From: Acidobacteriota bacterium
GTDB lineage: Bacteria; Acidobacteriota; Terriglobia; Acidiferrales; UBA7541
Assembly (NCBI GenBank): GCA_003224085.1
Contig: QHYK01000093.1
Span: 1 to 64,000, forward strand
Reading direction: 5' to 3'
Length of the DNA: 64,000 bases
In this document: piece after piece, positions 1 through 7,180 of the stretch
Numbering within the stretch: the first letter of the stretch is position 1
Layout: every line of letters begins with the position of its first letter
Notes under the pieces: model-generated
The model's database searches: none
Told to the model about the DNA's origin: nothing
What the model saw: only the letters and a program-made list of their open reading frames with translations
Made by a program: the position numbers and the translations under genes

Positions 1-259
1 CAGCCGCCGTGATCTTGTAGATCCTCGCCCGCCGATTATTCGACGTCACGCCCCAGACACCGTCGATCCAGCCGTTTAGCTCCAGCCGCTGGAGAGCGGG
101 GTACAGCGAGCCCTCCTCGACGAGGAGCTCATTGTCGGACGATTGTTGAATGAACTGGACGATGCCGTATCCATGGAGGTCGCGCAGCGACAGCGTCCGC
201 AGAATCAACATGTCCAGTGAACCGGGCAACGAATCGTTCTTTTGCGCCTTGCGTCCCAT
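1..259 (-). CDS. PadR-family transcriptional regulator, N-terminal part (runs off the window)
   Basis: The minus strand opens with MGRKAQKNDSLPGSLDMLIL and continues through HGYGIVQFIQ, EEGSLYPALQRLE and a wing ending RARIYKITAA. This is the winged-helix PadR signature (LDLLILxxL, GYxI, GSLYPALxRLE). About 86 residues are present; the C-terminal dimerisation helix lies beyond the left edge. PadR proteins are small homodimeric repressors, and in Acidobacteriota they often sit beside large FtsX-like permease genes, but no partner is visible here. The ATG at 257-259 is the only start before the motif. The upstream side faces the insertion sequence, so its native promoter may have been altered by that insertion. 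Confidence 0.9.
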   Translation of the reverse strand, partial: MGRKAQKNDSLPGSLDMLILRTLSLRDLHGYGIVQFIQQSSDNELLVEEGSLYPALQRLELNGWIDGVWGVTSNNRRARIYKITAA

Positions 260-379
260 ACCAAGAATTCTTAGCTTACGGCGACGAGATTACGCGAGTC
301 AAGTTCAGATTGGCGAGCCCAAAGTTGATTGGATAAGGTCGTCGGCTCCTTCCGGGCCGAGTAAACTTGGCGATTGTGA

Positions 380-394
380 CTCGACCAAGGCTCG
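380..394. repeat. Left subterminal inverted repeat of the IS1111-type element
   Basis: CTCGACCAAGGCTCG, an exact reverse complement of 1592-1606. It ends 18 bp before the transposase start codon. Confidence 0.8.
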
Positions 395-412
395 GAAGAA
401 AGGAGCCGAGCG

Positions 413-1468
413 ATGATAATTATCGGTTGTGATTTTCACACGCGGTTTCAGAAGATTGCAATGGTCGATACCGAAATAGGAGAGATCACCAAGCGTCGGC
501 TGGAACATGGGAACGGTGAGGCACGGGCGTTTTACGCGGCGCTTCCGGGTCCGGCTCGCGTCGGGATGGAAGCCACGATGAACGCTCAATGGTTTGAAAG
601 ACTGCTCCAGGAATATCACCACGAGCTGTGGGTCGGGGACGCGGCCCAGATCCGTGCGGCCGCGGTGCGGAAGCAGAAGACCGACGATCGCGATGCGCTG
701 CATATTCTCGACCTGCTAGTGCGGGACAAGTTTCCGCGGATCTGGATTCCGTCACCTGAGAATCGTGACCTGCGGCAAATGCTGCGTCATCGGGACAAGC
801 TGGTTCGCATACGCACCTCGGTCCAGAACCAGTTGCACGCCTTGGCGATGAGCCAGGGTCTGTGCCGCAAGGCAAAGCTCTGGACGAAGGCGGGACGCAA
901 GGAGCTCGAAGGTCTGCCGCTGGATCCCTGGGCCAGCCGTCGCCGGCGGGAGCTACTCCAGTTGTTCGACCAGCTCGACCCGCAGATCGACGAGTTGGAC
1001 AAGGTGGTGATCCAGGAGGCCGAGAAGCGTCCAGCTGCTGTGCACTTGATGACGCAGCAGGGCGTGGGGCCGGTGACCGCACTGGCGTTTGTGCTCACGG
1101 TCGGGCCAGTTGAGCGTTTCCCCACGAGCAAACACCTCGTCAGTTATCTGGGGTTGAATCCCAGCGAGGACAGCAGTGGAGGCCGGCAACGTCTGGGGGC
1201 CATCAGTAAGCAAGGCAACTCCATGATGCGCCACTTGCTGAGCGAAGCTGCTCAGACGGCCGTGAAGTTCGATCCGGAATTGCGGCGGGACTACTTGCGG
1301 TTAAAGTTCCGTCGCGGTATCAGCGGGGTGGCCAAAGTGGCCATCGCGCGAAAGTTAGCGGTGCGGCTGTACTGGAAGCTGCGTGAAGCAGCGCAGCCAA
1401 ACACCGCTGCTCGCATGCAGGGTAGCCCGACTAACCTGATGGTGGGGGAAAGTCCATCGAGAAGTTGA
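413..1468 (+). CDS. IS110-family (IS1111 group) DEDD transposase/recombinase
   Basis: A 351-residue protein, normal for the family. The RuvC-like DEDD domain is at the N-terminus: D7 in IIIGCDFH, E53 in GMEAT, and D91/D94 in KTDDRDA. The C-terminal transposase_20 domain contains GVGPVTAL (about 216-224), YLGLNPSEDSSGG with the candidate serine nucleophile at 254/255, and GAISKQGNSMMRHLL (262-276). Members excise circular intermediates and insert site-specifically, guided by a non-coding RNA from the element. AAAGGAG at 399-405 is a good ribosome binding site for the ATG at 413. All catalytic residues are present and the frame is intact. Confidence 0.95.
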   Translation: MIIIGCDFHTRFQKIAMVDTEIGEITKRRLEHGNGEARAFYAALPGPARVGMEATMNAQWFERLLQEYHHELWVGDAAQIRAAAVRKQKTDDRDALHILDLLVRDKFPRIWIPSPENRDLRQMLRHRDKLVRIRTSVQNQLHALAMSQGLCRKAKLWTKAGRKELEGLPLDPWASRRRRELLQLFDQLDPQIDELDKVVIQEAEKRPAAVHLMTQQGVGPVTALAFVLTVGPVERFPTSKHLVSYLGLNPSEDSSGGRQRLGAISKQGNSMMRHLLSEAAQTAVKFDPELRRDYLRLKFRRGISGVAKVAIARKLAVRLYWKLREAAQPNTAARMQGSPTNLMVGESPSRS

Positions 1469-1591
1469 TTGAGCGCCCTGCCTCCCCCTGGCAGTCGAAA
1501 GGGGAGTTCGGAGAAAGAATCATGGTCGAAGTTTGAAGATCGAATACATGGTTGGTGGAGTTAGTTAAATTCCCCGTAGGATTCTGAGGAG
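1469..1591 (+). ncRNA. Candidate bridge/seek RNA region of the IS1111-type element
   Basis: In IS1111-group elements the guide RNA that pairs with donor and target DNA is encoded 3' of the transposase; in IS110-group elements it is 5'. Here the 3' non-coding part of the element, between the stop codon and the right repeat, has the right place and length. It can form a CTGCC/GGCAG hairpin (1478-1482 with 1490-1494) and has further pairing potential. Placement is inference from family knowledge; guide loops were not identified. Confidence 0.35.
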
Positions 1592-1606
1592 CGAGCCTTG
1601 GTCGAG
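1592..1606. repeat. Right subterminal inverted repeat of the IS1111-type element
   Basis: CGAGCCTTGGTCGAG, the exact reverse complement of 380-394. Confidence 0.8.
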
Positions 1607-1630
1607 GTGAACCAAAAGATTCCTAACAGG

Positions 1631-1731
1631 GACGAAGCTCCGCTTCGTCCGGCAGTCAATGGTGGCGAGCCGTCCGTAGTGTCAAGGGTCTTCGATAAAC
1701 GGCCCCGCTTCGCGGGGCTCGCCCTTGACAC
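1631..1731. repeat. Pair of hairpins just outside the insertion sequence
   Basis: First hairpin: GACGAAG (1631-1637) pairs with CTTCGTC (1643-1649). Second is nested: GTGTCAAGGG (1679-1688) pairs with CCCTTGACAC (1722-1731) around an inner GCCCCGC/GCGGGGC stem (1702-1708 with 1712-1718). No T-run follows, so a simple terminator is unlikely. A dispersed REP-like element or a structured transcript are possible. Confidence 0.55.
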
Positions 1732-1822
1732 CGCTCCCGGCTCGCGCGGGTCAAAAATTGCAGAAAGAGTTCTTGACAACGCCGACGACCTTATACACGG
1801 GTTAGGAGCGCAATCGTAAGAC

Positions 1823-1851
1823 TTGACCAAATATACGAATATACGTATAGT
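1823..1851 (+). promoter_or_regulatory. Sigma-70-type promoter of the higBA module
   Basis: TTGACC (1823-1828), a 17-bp spacer and TATAGT (1846-1851): a near-consensus promoter. Initiation would fall around 1858, only a few bases before the higB ATG at 1861, so the message could be nearly leaderless. Confidence 0.65.
1832..1849. promoter_or_regulatory. Candidate HigA operator overlapping the -10 element
   Basis: Inverted repeat TATACG-AATATA-CGTATA (6-6-6) overlaps the spacer and the -10 hexamer. Antitoxins of this type usually autorepress by binding such a palindrome at the promoter; assignment here is by position and symmetry. Confidence 0.5.
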
Positions 1852-1860
1852 AGTATACAG

Positions 1861-2222
1861 ATGAATGGCGAACTGAAGCCCATTCGCTGGATTGGAACAT
1901 CACTAAGGGATTTACGTTCTTTTCCTCGTTCGGTCAGGGTCGACATTGGACATGCTCTGTTCACCGCCCAAGAAGGCAAGACCGATCCCGCCGCCAAACC
2001 ACTTAAAGGCTTTGGCGGCGCAGCGTGCTCGAAATTGTAGCTTCGCACCACGCCAATGCGTGGCGCGCCGTTTATACGGTGCGTTTTCAGGATGCCATCT
2101 ATGTTTTGCACGTATTTCAGAAGAAGTCCACAAAAGGCATAGCTACACCGACGAGGGAGATTGATCTGATTAAACAGCGGCTCGCAGACGCCAAACGAGA
2201 CCACAGAGAAAGGCAGAACTGA
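1861..2222 (+). pseudogene. higB: HigB-type (RelE superfamily, Gp49-like) toxin, frameshifted
   Basis: Frame one reads from the ATG at 1861 (MNGELKPIRWIGTSLRDLRSF...) to GFGG and hits a stop at 2038-2040. From 2025 a second frame gives VLEIVASHHANAWRAVYTVRF, YVLHVFQKKS and KGIATPTREIDLIKQRL, which is the conserved second half of this family and ends at 2222. Together they make one normal ~120-residue toxin broken by a one-base deletion near 2020-2025. Family members are ribosome-dependent mRNA endonucleases. The second half holds conserved family residues, so frame-one product should be inactive. It lies 1 bp before higA. A sequencing error is possible. Confidence 0.85.
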
Positions 2223-2223
2223 G

Positions 2224-2571
2224 ATGAAATCCAAAGAGAGAAAAACAAACAAGCGCGTGGCTCATGTAACCGAAGGCAGCGGAAACGTCTTTGCAGACCT
2301 GGGCCTTCCTAATCCCCAACAGGAGTTGCTCAAGGCCCACCTTACCCTGCAAATCTACTCGATCCTGAAGGACAGCGGCATGACACAAGTTGAGATCGCC
2401 AAAATTCTCGGCGTGCGGCAACCTCAAGTCTCGTTGCTGATGCGAAATCGCGCGGGCAACTTTTCCGTTGGACGCCTCATGGAATTTCTCACGGCTTTGC
2501 GTCAAGACGTGGAAATCACCGTGCGACCGACCAACAAGGAACATGGCGCACTTTCAGTGGTCTCCACGTAA
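2224..2571 (+). CDS. higA: HigA-type antitoxin, XRE-family helix-turn-helix protein
   Basis: A 115-residue protein with a Cro/C1-type helix-turn-helix: LKDSGMTQVEIAKILGVRQP (about 49-68) then VSLLMRNRAGNFSVGRLMEFLTAL, as in antitoxins paired with Gp49-like toxins. It would neutralise HigB and repress the shared promoter at 1823-1851. The frame is intact although the toxin is broken, as expected if an orphan antitoxin persists as a repressor. The ATG follows the toxin stop by 1 bp, so translation was probably coupled. Confidence 0.85.
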   Translation: MKSKERKTNKRVAHVTEGSGNVFADLGLPNPQQELLKAHLTLQIYSILKDSGMTQVEIAKILGVRQPQVSLLMRNRAGNFSVGRLMEFLTALRQDVEITVRPTNKEHGALSVVST

Positions 2572-2633
2572 CGCATTGAGAGAAAGCTGGAAGGACTTGA
2601 CTACGAGGGCGCTAAGCTGAGGAACCGCCCTGG

Positions 2634-2855
2634 GGAATTCGCAGCATAACGGACAACAGACTATCAAGTCGTTGGGCTCGCGCCCCACAGGGTCTTTTCG
2701 CTAACCCCTTCCGCCTGAGAGCTTACATGGAATGCTACGGGGCACTGAGAGGGCAGTAACCTGACCGGGCCGGCTTGTGGAATCTCAGCACAAGGGACAA
2801 TCGACGGTTGAGCTGTTGGGACGGCAATCCCATGAGGTGGCGCTAAACGCTCATG
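2634..2855. repeat. Imperfect tandem duplication in otherwise gene-free DNA
   Basis: About 75 bases at 2634-2710 and 2779-2855 align imperfectly at a 145-bp offset. Shared blocks include GGAAT, CAGCA, GGACAA, GTTGGG, a CCC run and CGCTAA. No gene was seen in 2572-2891. Some blocks resemble recombination-site arms (GTTGGGC fits GTTRRRY) but no complete attC could be built. Confidence 0.35.
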
Positions 2856-2891
2856 TTCCCGGATAAGTCCTGAAGCGATTCTTGTCGATTC

Positions 2892-3122
2892 TCAGTGCCC
2901 GCCTCGAATCTTGGATTCCAGCGTGGAGCGCGGTATGCCCAACTTGGCAGCGGCCCCCGTGGGTCCGAACACGCGCCCGCGGCTTTCTCTCAGGGCGGCC
3001 TCAATCATGTCCTTCTCTTGCGCCAGGAGTCTTCGAGGCAGCTCAAGGTGGTCTTTCGCTTCTGTCCGGAGCGGCTGCTGTGGTGACCAGCCTTCGTCAA
3101 TCGAAAAAACCTCCGTTTTCCA
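2892..3122 (-). pseudogene. C-terminal fragment of a sigma-54-dependent regulator
   Basis: The minus strand reads VFSIDEGWSPQQ, then LAQEKDMIEAALRESRGRV, GPTGAAAKLGIPRSTLESKI and a stop at 2892-2894. This is the linker and Fis-type helix-turn-helix found at the end of FhlA-like enhancer-binding proteins. The frame closes at 3123-3125 and no AAA+ domain precedes it, so only about 76 residues of a roughly 500-700 residue protein remain. It marks a deletion or rearrangement. It is not part of the intact activator at 11714. Confidence 0.75.
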
Positions 3123-3735
3123 TTATTCCTGCTCTGAAGGAAAAAGGCGTGTTTTTCATGATCAAGTCGCTGACATCGCTTTTCAAATAGCCGAACGGCG
3201 GGCCGAGGAACTGCCAACCTTCAAGGAGGACTGGGAGGTCCGTGAGTATCTGGAAAAGAAAGGCTTCTTCACACGGGAAGAGAGAAAGGGTTTCGATGGG
3301 GTTTACGGTCTGCTGAGTTCCGGGACGCATAGAAAAGGCGATAAGAATCTTGGCCTCGCTCGGCCACGCTACGTGCATAATGGCCTGTCACTACGCTTTT
3401 ATGAAGTTTTCCCGCTCTTACGATAACAAGCCTGGGCAACGGTATAGCGCAAGCGGAATGCTGAATCCAAGTTCGAAAATCGTCTGCTAGGACCGAAGTT
3501 TCGTTTTCCATGCTGGCTCAACTGTGTCTACTCTAGTTCCACAAGCTGTTGGAGGAGAACAAATATCCCAAGAATCCCAACAATATTGTCTGGCTACAGC
3601 CCGACGACGTGTTGTTGACTTGCACGCGTGCGAGACAGAGATCCATCGACGCGAATGCGATTCTGGCTGTGGTGCTGGCGAAACAGCTGAAGCAAGCAAG
3701 GCGGACGCTCATTTTTGCCAAGTGGGATTGATGAC
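3123..3735. other. Gene debris without an assignable gene
   Basis: A plus-strand reading at about 3190-3426 (ELPTFKEDWEVREYLEKKGF and GVYGLLSSGTHRKGD) looks like real but unrecognised protein sequence. It has no proper start, because upstream the same frame runs antisense through the sigma-54-regulator fragment. A second short reading (3549-3731) is equally unassignable. It fits decayed accessory DNA. Confidence 0.4.
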
Positions 3736-4125
3736 CTACACCCGGGTGAGCTGAGGAAGCGCGTCAAAATGGGTGTCGCGGGCAAACAGGATAAGCGAAT
3801 ATTGCAGGACGAGTGCTGCAATCCACATATCGTTAGTCGGAATGGGGGTGCCCTGCTTACGCAGCTGCCGGTAAACGGCGGCGTAATGATGCGTCGTCTG
3901 CTCGTCGGCATACAGGACCCTGACACCCGGCTTCAGGAGAAAGCGGCGCAAGACAGCCTCGTTGCGCGGACCCTGGCTGCCCACAGCAAAGCCGGCGCGC
4001 AATTCTCCCAACACGATGAACGGCAGCCAGACTTCATCTGCCAGCTCGACCGTCTCGACGACAGACGCGTTGCCCCGGCAAAGATCGGTGTAACGGTTGG
4101 TGTCGAGCGCCAGCCTCAACGCCAC
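3736..4125 (-). CDS. vapC: VapC-type PIN-domain ribonuclease toxin
   Basis: A 129-residue PIN domain. Acidic residues are in place: D8 in LALDTNRYTDL, E41 in LGELRAGF, D99 in IPTNDMWIAAL and D117 near ARDTHFD. VapC toxins are Mg2+-dependent RNases that cleave tRNA or rRNA and are neutralised by the adjacent antitoxin. The start overlaps the antitoxin stop by 10 bp, implying coupled translation. The frame is intact and of normal length, so the module is probably functional. Confidence 0.9.
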   Translation of the reverse strand: MALRLALDTNRYTDLCRGNASVVETVELADEVWLPFIVLGELRAGFAVGSQGPRNEAVLRRFLLKPGVRVLYADEQTTHHYAAVYRQLRKQGTPIPTNDMWIAALVLQYSLILFARDTHFDALPQLTRV

Positions 4126-4358
4126 AACTCCGCATCGATCGCGTCCTGCTCTGCCAGGGCGCGGTCGAAGGCGGGATCTTTATGCCACGTTCGCGCGATA
4201 TCGCTGAGATCGCGCTGGCGTAATCGGCACTCACTGAGGCCGGCGCCGCGGGCCAGGGCCTCAATCGCCACTTCGTTCAGGCTTTTGCCCTGCTCACGGG
4301 CGGAGCGGCGAAGCGCGGCATCCAAAGGGTCGGGTACGTTGCGGATGGTGTATTGCAT
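4116..4358 (-). CDS. vapB: FitA/VapB-like ribbon-helix-helix antitoxin
   Basis: An 80-residue protein starting MQYTIRNVPDPLDAALRRSA followed by GKSLNEVAIEALARG, the Arc/MetJ ribbon-helix-helix fold of FitA-type antitoxins. The C-terminal tail (WHKDPAFDRALAEQDAIDAE) is the acidic part expected to wrap the PIN toxin. It is first in the operon with vapC. Upstream on the minus strand, TTGCAT, a 17-bp spacer and TACATT give a plausible but weak promoter. Confidence 0.85.
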   Translation of the reverse strand: MQYTIRNVPDPLDAALRRSAREQGKSLNEVAIEALARGAGLSECRLRQRDLSDIARTWHKDPAFDRALAEQDAIDAELWR

Positions 4359-4673
4359 GCATATAATGTAGGCACAGCAGTCAAGAAATGCAAGCAGGAA
4401 GGTTGGCTTCTGAGGGCGGCGGTGACTAGCGTGGTGGCGAGGGAGTGGTGATCCCGATGAACGTTTCTATTTCGAGATCTTCAGCAATCAACCGCATCAA
4501 CCGGCGCCACTTGCCCCGCGGCGCGCAGGCTGATAGCGAGCGTGCCATCCACGATAACCTCGCCACCGCCCATAACGTCTGGTTGATTGTTTCCGGTGCC
4601 AGTCAGCGGCTGGAAGAGGATCGTTCCTAGCTTGGTCACCGGCTGGGTTGTCAGGTCGATTAAATCAACCGCA
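4359..4673. other. Intergenic stretch containing a 16-bp direct repeat
   Basis: AATCAACCGCATCAAC occurs at 4486-4501 and 4663-4678, the second copy overlapping the end of the ABC ATPase gene. The DNA between can be read on the minus strand as DLTTQPVTKLGTILFQPL, protein-like but unassigned and without a start. Nothing else was recognised. Confidence 0.4.
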
Positions 4674-5552
4674 TCAACGCGGGGAGAGCTTCGCTGATCG
4701 CTCGGCGCATTCATCCTCATCAGCGATCGAAGCGGGGCTCCCGAGTTTATCGTTATGAAAATCAAGGAAAGGCCCACGGGGGAGCGCAGCGACAAGCTTT
4801 TGCGTGTAGGAGTGCTGGGGTGCGCCGAAGATTTGCGATGGGGGGGCGCACTCGACAATTTCACCGTCGTAAAGAATCGCAATCCTGTGACAGAGGGAAG
4901 CCACAGAAAGCAAATCGTGGGAAATGTATAGAATGGCGATTCCGAATTCACGGTTGAGACGCTGAAAGAGCTGCAGGATTTCGGATTGGGTGATTACGTC
5001 GAGGGCGCTGGTTGGCTCGTCCGCAATCAGAAGAGCGGGGCGATGCAAGATCGCCAGGGCGATGAGCACGCGCTGCGCTTGTCCCACACTCAATTGCGAA
5101 GGATAGCGCCGGAGAAAGGACCTCTCGGCAGGAAGGCTGACACTCGACATTGTTTCGAGGATCGTCTTGCGAGCCGCATCGCGCGATCCTTCGGCATGGG
5201 CGCGCCAAGCCTCTTCCAGTTGTGTGTCGATTCGAAGCGCGGGGTTGAGAGCGGAAAGCGGGCTTTGAAGAACTAACCCAAGTTCGCGCCCGCGCACGGA
5301 GCGCATCTCTCGCTCCGAGCGGTCCACTAGGTTGCGCCCTTGAAACCAAATCTCTCCGCGCGGCTCGCCCCTGTGAAGATGCAACAAACGGAGAATAGCG
5401 AGCGCCAGCGTACTTTTGCCAGACCCGCTCTGTCCGATCAGGCCAAGGGTTTCGCCGTGGTACATCTCCAGAGAGAGGTTGCGCAACACACTCGGCTTGT
5501 CTGGATAATCGACCGAGAGACGAAGCGAAAGTAGTGGGGTTGCCTGAGTCAC
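4674..5552 (-). CDS. Peptide/nickel-type ABC transporter ATP-binding protein
   Basis: A 292-residue ABC ATPase of the oligopeptide/dipeptide/nickel importer class. Walker A GQSGSGKST (about 38-46), Q-loop LVLQSPLSALNP (about 93-104), signature LSVGQAQRV, Walker B ALLIADEPTSALD and H-loop ISHDL. The C-terminal oligopeptide extension (FGAPQHSYTQKLVAALP) supports the class. The signature is LSVGQ, not LSGGQ. The GTG start overlaps the stop of the binding-protein gene by 4 bp (GTGA), so it is the last gene of the operon. Such importers usually use two ATPases; only one is here, so it may homodimerise or pair with a distant partner. Confidence 0.9.
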   Translation of the reverse strand: MTQATPLLSLRLSVDYPDKPSVLRNLSLEMYHGETLGLIGQSGSGKSTLALAILRLLHLHRGEPRGEIWFQGRNLVDRSEREMRSVRGRELGLVLQSPLSALNPALRIDTQLEEAWRAHAEGSRDAARKTILETMSSVSLPAERSFLRRYPSQLSVGQAQRVLIALAILHRPALLIADEPTSALDVITQSEILQLFQRLNREFGIAILYISHDLLSVASLCHRIAILYDGEIVECAPPSQIFGAPQHSYTQKLVAALPRGPFLDFHNDKLGSPASIADEDECAERSAKLSPR

Positions 5553-7180
5553 TGGCTGGCTCCACGCCCCTGATTGGAAAAGTAAAGAGTCTCGACGTTC
5601 CAGAACGTTTGAGGGCGCAGCACGACCGGCGAAGTATTTGCGAGCGCTGGAGAGATCACCACAAGCGCGTTTTTGTTCACCAGATAAATGAAGGGCTGCT
5701 GCTCCCAGACGATTTTCTGAACCTGATCAAAGTAACGTTTGCGCTGGTTTTGGTCATTCGTGGAAGCCTGGGCCTGCATGAGGCGGTCAATTTCCGCTTC
5801 CCAAGAAGTGGCGGGTGATTTTTGTTCCGGGTTCCATTGGTGATTGCTGGAAGAGCTGAGCCAGACGCTCATCTGCGCACTGGGATCCAGATCCACATTG
5901 ACGAGACCAAGCAAGCAAAGCTCATAGTCAAAGGTGCGGGAGATGCGTTCGATGAGGGAAGGAAAGTCCAAAGTCACGATGTTGAGTCGTATCCCGATCT
6001 GTTCCAGGTCCTGCTGGATCATGGCGGCCATCTGCTCGCGATATTTATTCCCAGCATTGGTGACCACGGAGAACTCAACCGCGTGGCCGCCGGGGTCGTT
6101 CAAGACGTGCCCGTCAAGGCGGAATCCCTCCTGCTGTAAACGACGCAGTGCGGCTTGAGGATCGTACGGATGAGGCTGGAGCGACTTGTCAAACCAGAAG
6201 AGATTTGCGGGCGAAACGGGCCCCACTGCCGGGCGCGCGTGACTGCCAAAGACGACGCGGCAAAGATCGTCGCGATTAATCGCTTCCGAAATGGCCAGGC
6301 GGAAGCTAGTGGAGCGGAACCAATTCTTCTTGTAATCCGGGATGGGGGCGGAGGGGACCTGATTGAACCAAATCTGTTCAGAATCGAGAGATGGACCAAT
6401 GTCCCGTACGGCCGAGGGCGCCTCCTTCGCGAGGTTCTCAAAGTAGGAAGCGTCGAGGCTGTTGATGAGTTGAATCTCGTTGCGTTTGAAACGGAGAAGC
6501 TCAAGATCTCGATTCTGCTGGATGTCTAACCGAATCGAATCGAGGTACGGAAGCCTCCGACCCCGGGCGTCCTTCTTCCAGTAAAGGGGATTCCGTTTCA
6601 GCAAAACGTAAGATCCGGACTTGTATTCGGCGACGACAAACGGTCCCAGAACAGCCGCTTCCTTCTTCGGAGAATGCGAGGAAACAACGGCCACCTGGTC
6701 AAAAAGCCGTTCGAGTCCGGCAACGGGAGCTGGAAACTCAATGGTGACATCGCGAGGGTTTGCGGTGGTCACACGCACCGGGCCCTGTGAGGAGCGGAAA
6801 GAGTCACCGGTGGGAGAGTGCAAGTCCGGGTTCATTAATTTCTGCATGGTGAAAGCAACGTCTTCAGCAGTAAACGGCGTTCCGTCGGAGAACAACAGGC
6901 CTTCGCGCGCGCGGAAGCTGATCTTCTTTCCGCCCTCGGAAACCTTCCAGGACACCGCCAGTTCCGGCTCAAGCGCCTGGGTCTTCCGGTTGACACGAAT
7001 GAGCACCCCGCCCGTCAGATAGCGAATGGTTTCAGAGGCCTCTTCATCGACAAGCATGGGGTCGAAGGTCTTTGGTTCGGAGCGCAAGACGAATCGCAAT
7101 TCGCCGCCGGATTGTGGTTTAGCGGGGAGAGCAGCCAAAAGGAAGCCTGCAGCTAGCAATGCGAGTCTATGGGTCCTCAT
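5549..7180 (-). CDS. ABC transporter extracellular solute-binding protein, family 5
   Basis: Begins with a signal peptide, MRTHRLALLAAGFLLAALPA, then the SBP_bac_5 core: GGELRFVLRSEPKTFDPML, FSDGTPFTAEDVAFTMQKLM, FRLAISEAINRDDLCRVVFG and a C-terminal DPSAQMSVWLSSS block. The chosen ATG (7178-7180) gives 543 residues and overlaps the permease stop as ATGA; a longer reading upstream has no signal peptide and lies in the permease gene. It should capture peptides or similar solutes in the periplasm. No lipobox cysteine was seen, as expected for a diderm. Confidence 0.9.
   Translation of the reverse strand: MRTHRLALLAAGFLLAALPAKPQSGGELRFVLRSEPKTFDPMLVDEEASETIRYLTGGVLIRVNRKTQALEPELAVSWKVSEGGKKISFRAREGLLFSDGTPFTAEDVAFTMQKLMNPDLHSPTGDSFRSSQGPVRVTTANPRDVTIEFPAPVAGLERLFDQVAVVSSHSPKKEAAVLGPFVVAEYKSGSYVLLKRNPLYWKKDARGRRLPYLDSIRLDIQQNRDLELLRFKRNEIQLINSLDASYFENLAKEAPSAVRDIGPSLDSEQIWFNQVPSAPIPDYKKNWFRSTSFRLAISEAINRDDLCRVVFGSHARPAVGPVSPANLFWFDKSLQPHPYDPQAALRRLQQEGFRLDGHVLNDPGGHAVEFSVVTNAGNKYREQMAAMIQQDLEQIGIRLNIVTLDFPSLIERISRTFDYELCLLGLVNVDLDPSAQMSVWLSSSSNHQWNPEQKSPATSWEAEIDRLMQAQASTNDQNQRKRYFDQVQKIVWEQQPFIYLVNKNALVVISPALANTSPVVLRPQTFWNVETLYFSNQGRGASQ

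Larger units (their letters stand above)
380..1606 (+). mobile_element. IS1111-type (IS110 family) insertion sequence
   Basis: A DEDD transposase gene is flanked by a perfect 15-bp inverted repeat, CTCGACCAAGGCTCG at 380-394 and its complement at 1592-1606. Subterminal inverted repeats, a short left flank (18 bp before the gene) and a longer right non-coding flank (about 125 bp) are typical of the IS1111 subgroup; the IS110 subgroup lacks clear inverted repeats. True ends probably lie a few bases outside the repeats and cannot be fixed without an empty site. The gene is intact, so the copy may be active. Confidence 0.8.

Noticed and set aside
2641-2855. Integron attC sites
   Set aside because: Single GTTRRRY-like blocks exist, but no matching RYYYAAC arm at proper distance and no integrase gene in the window.
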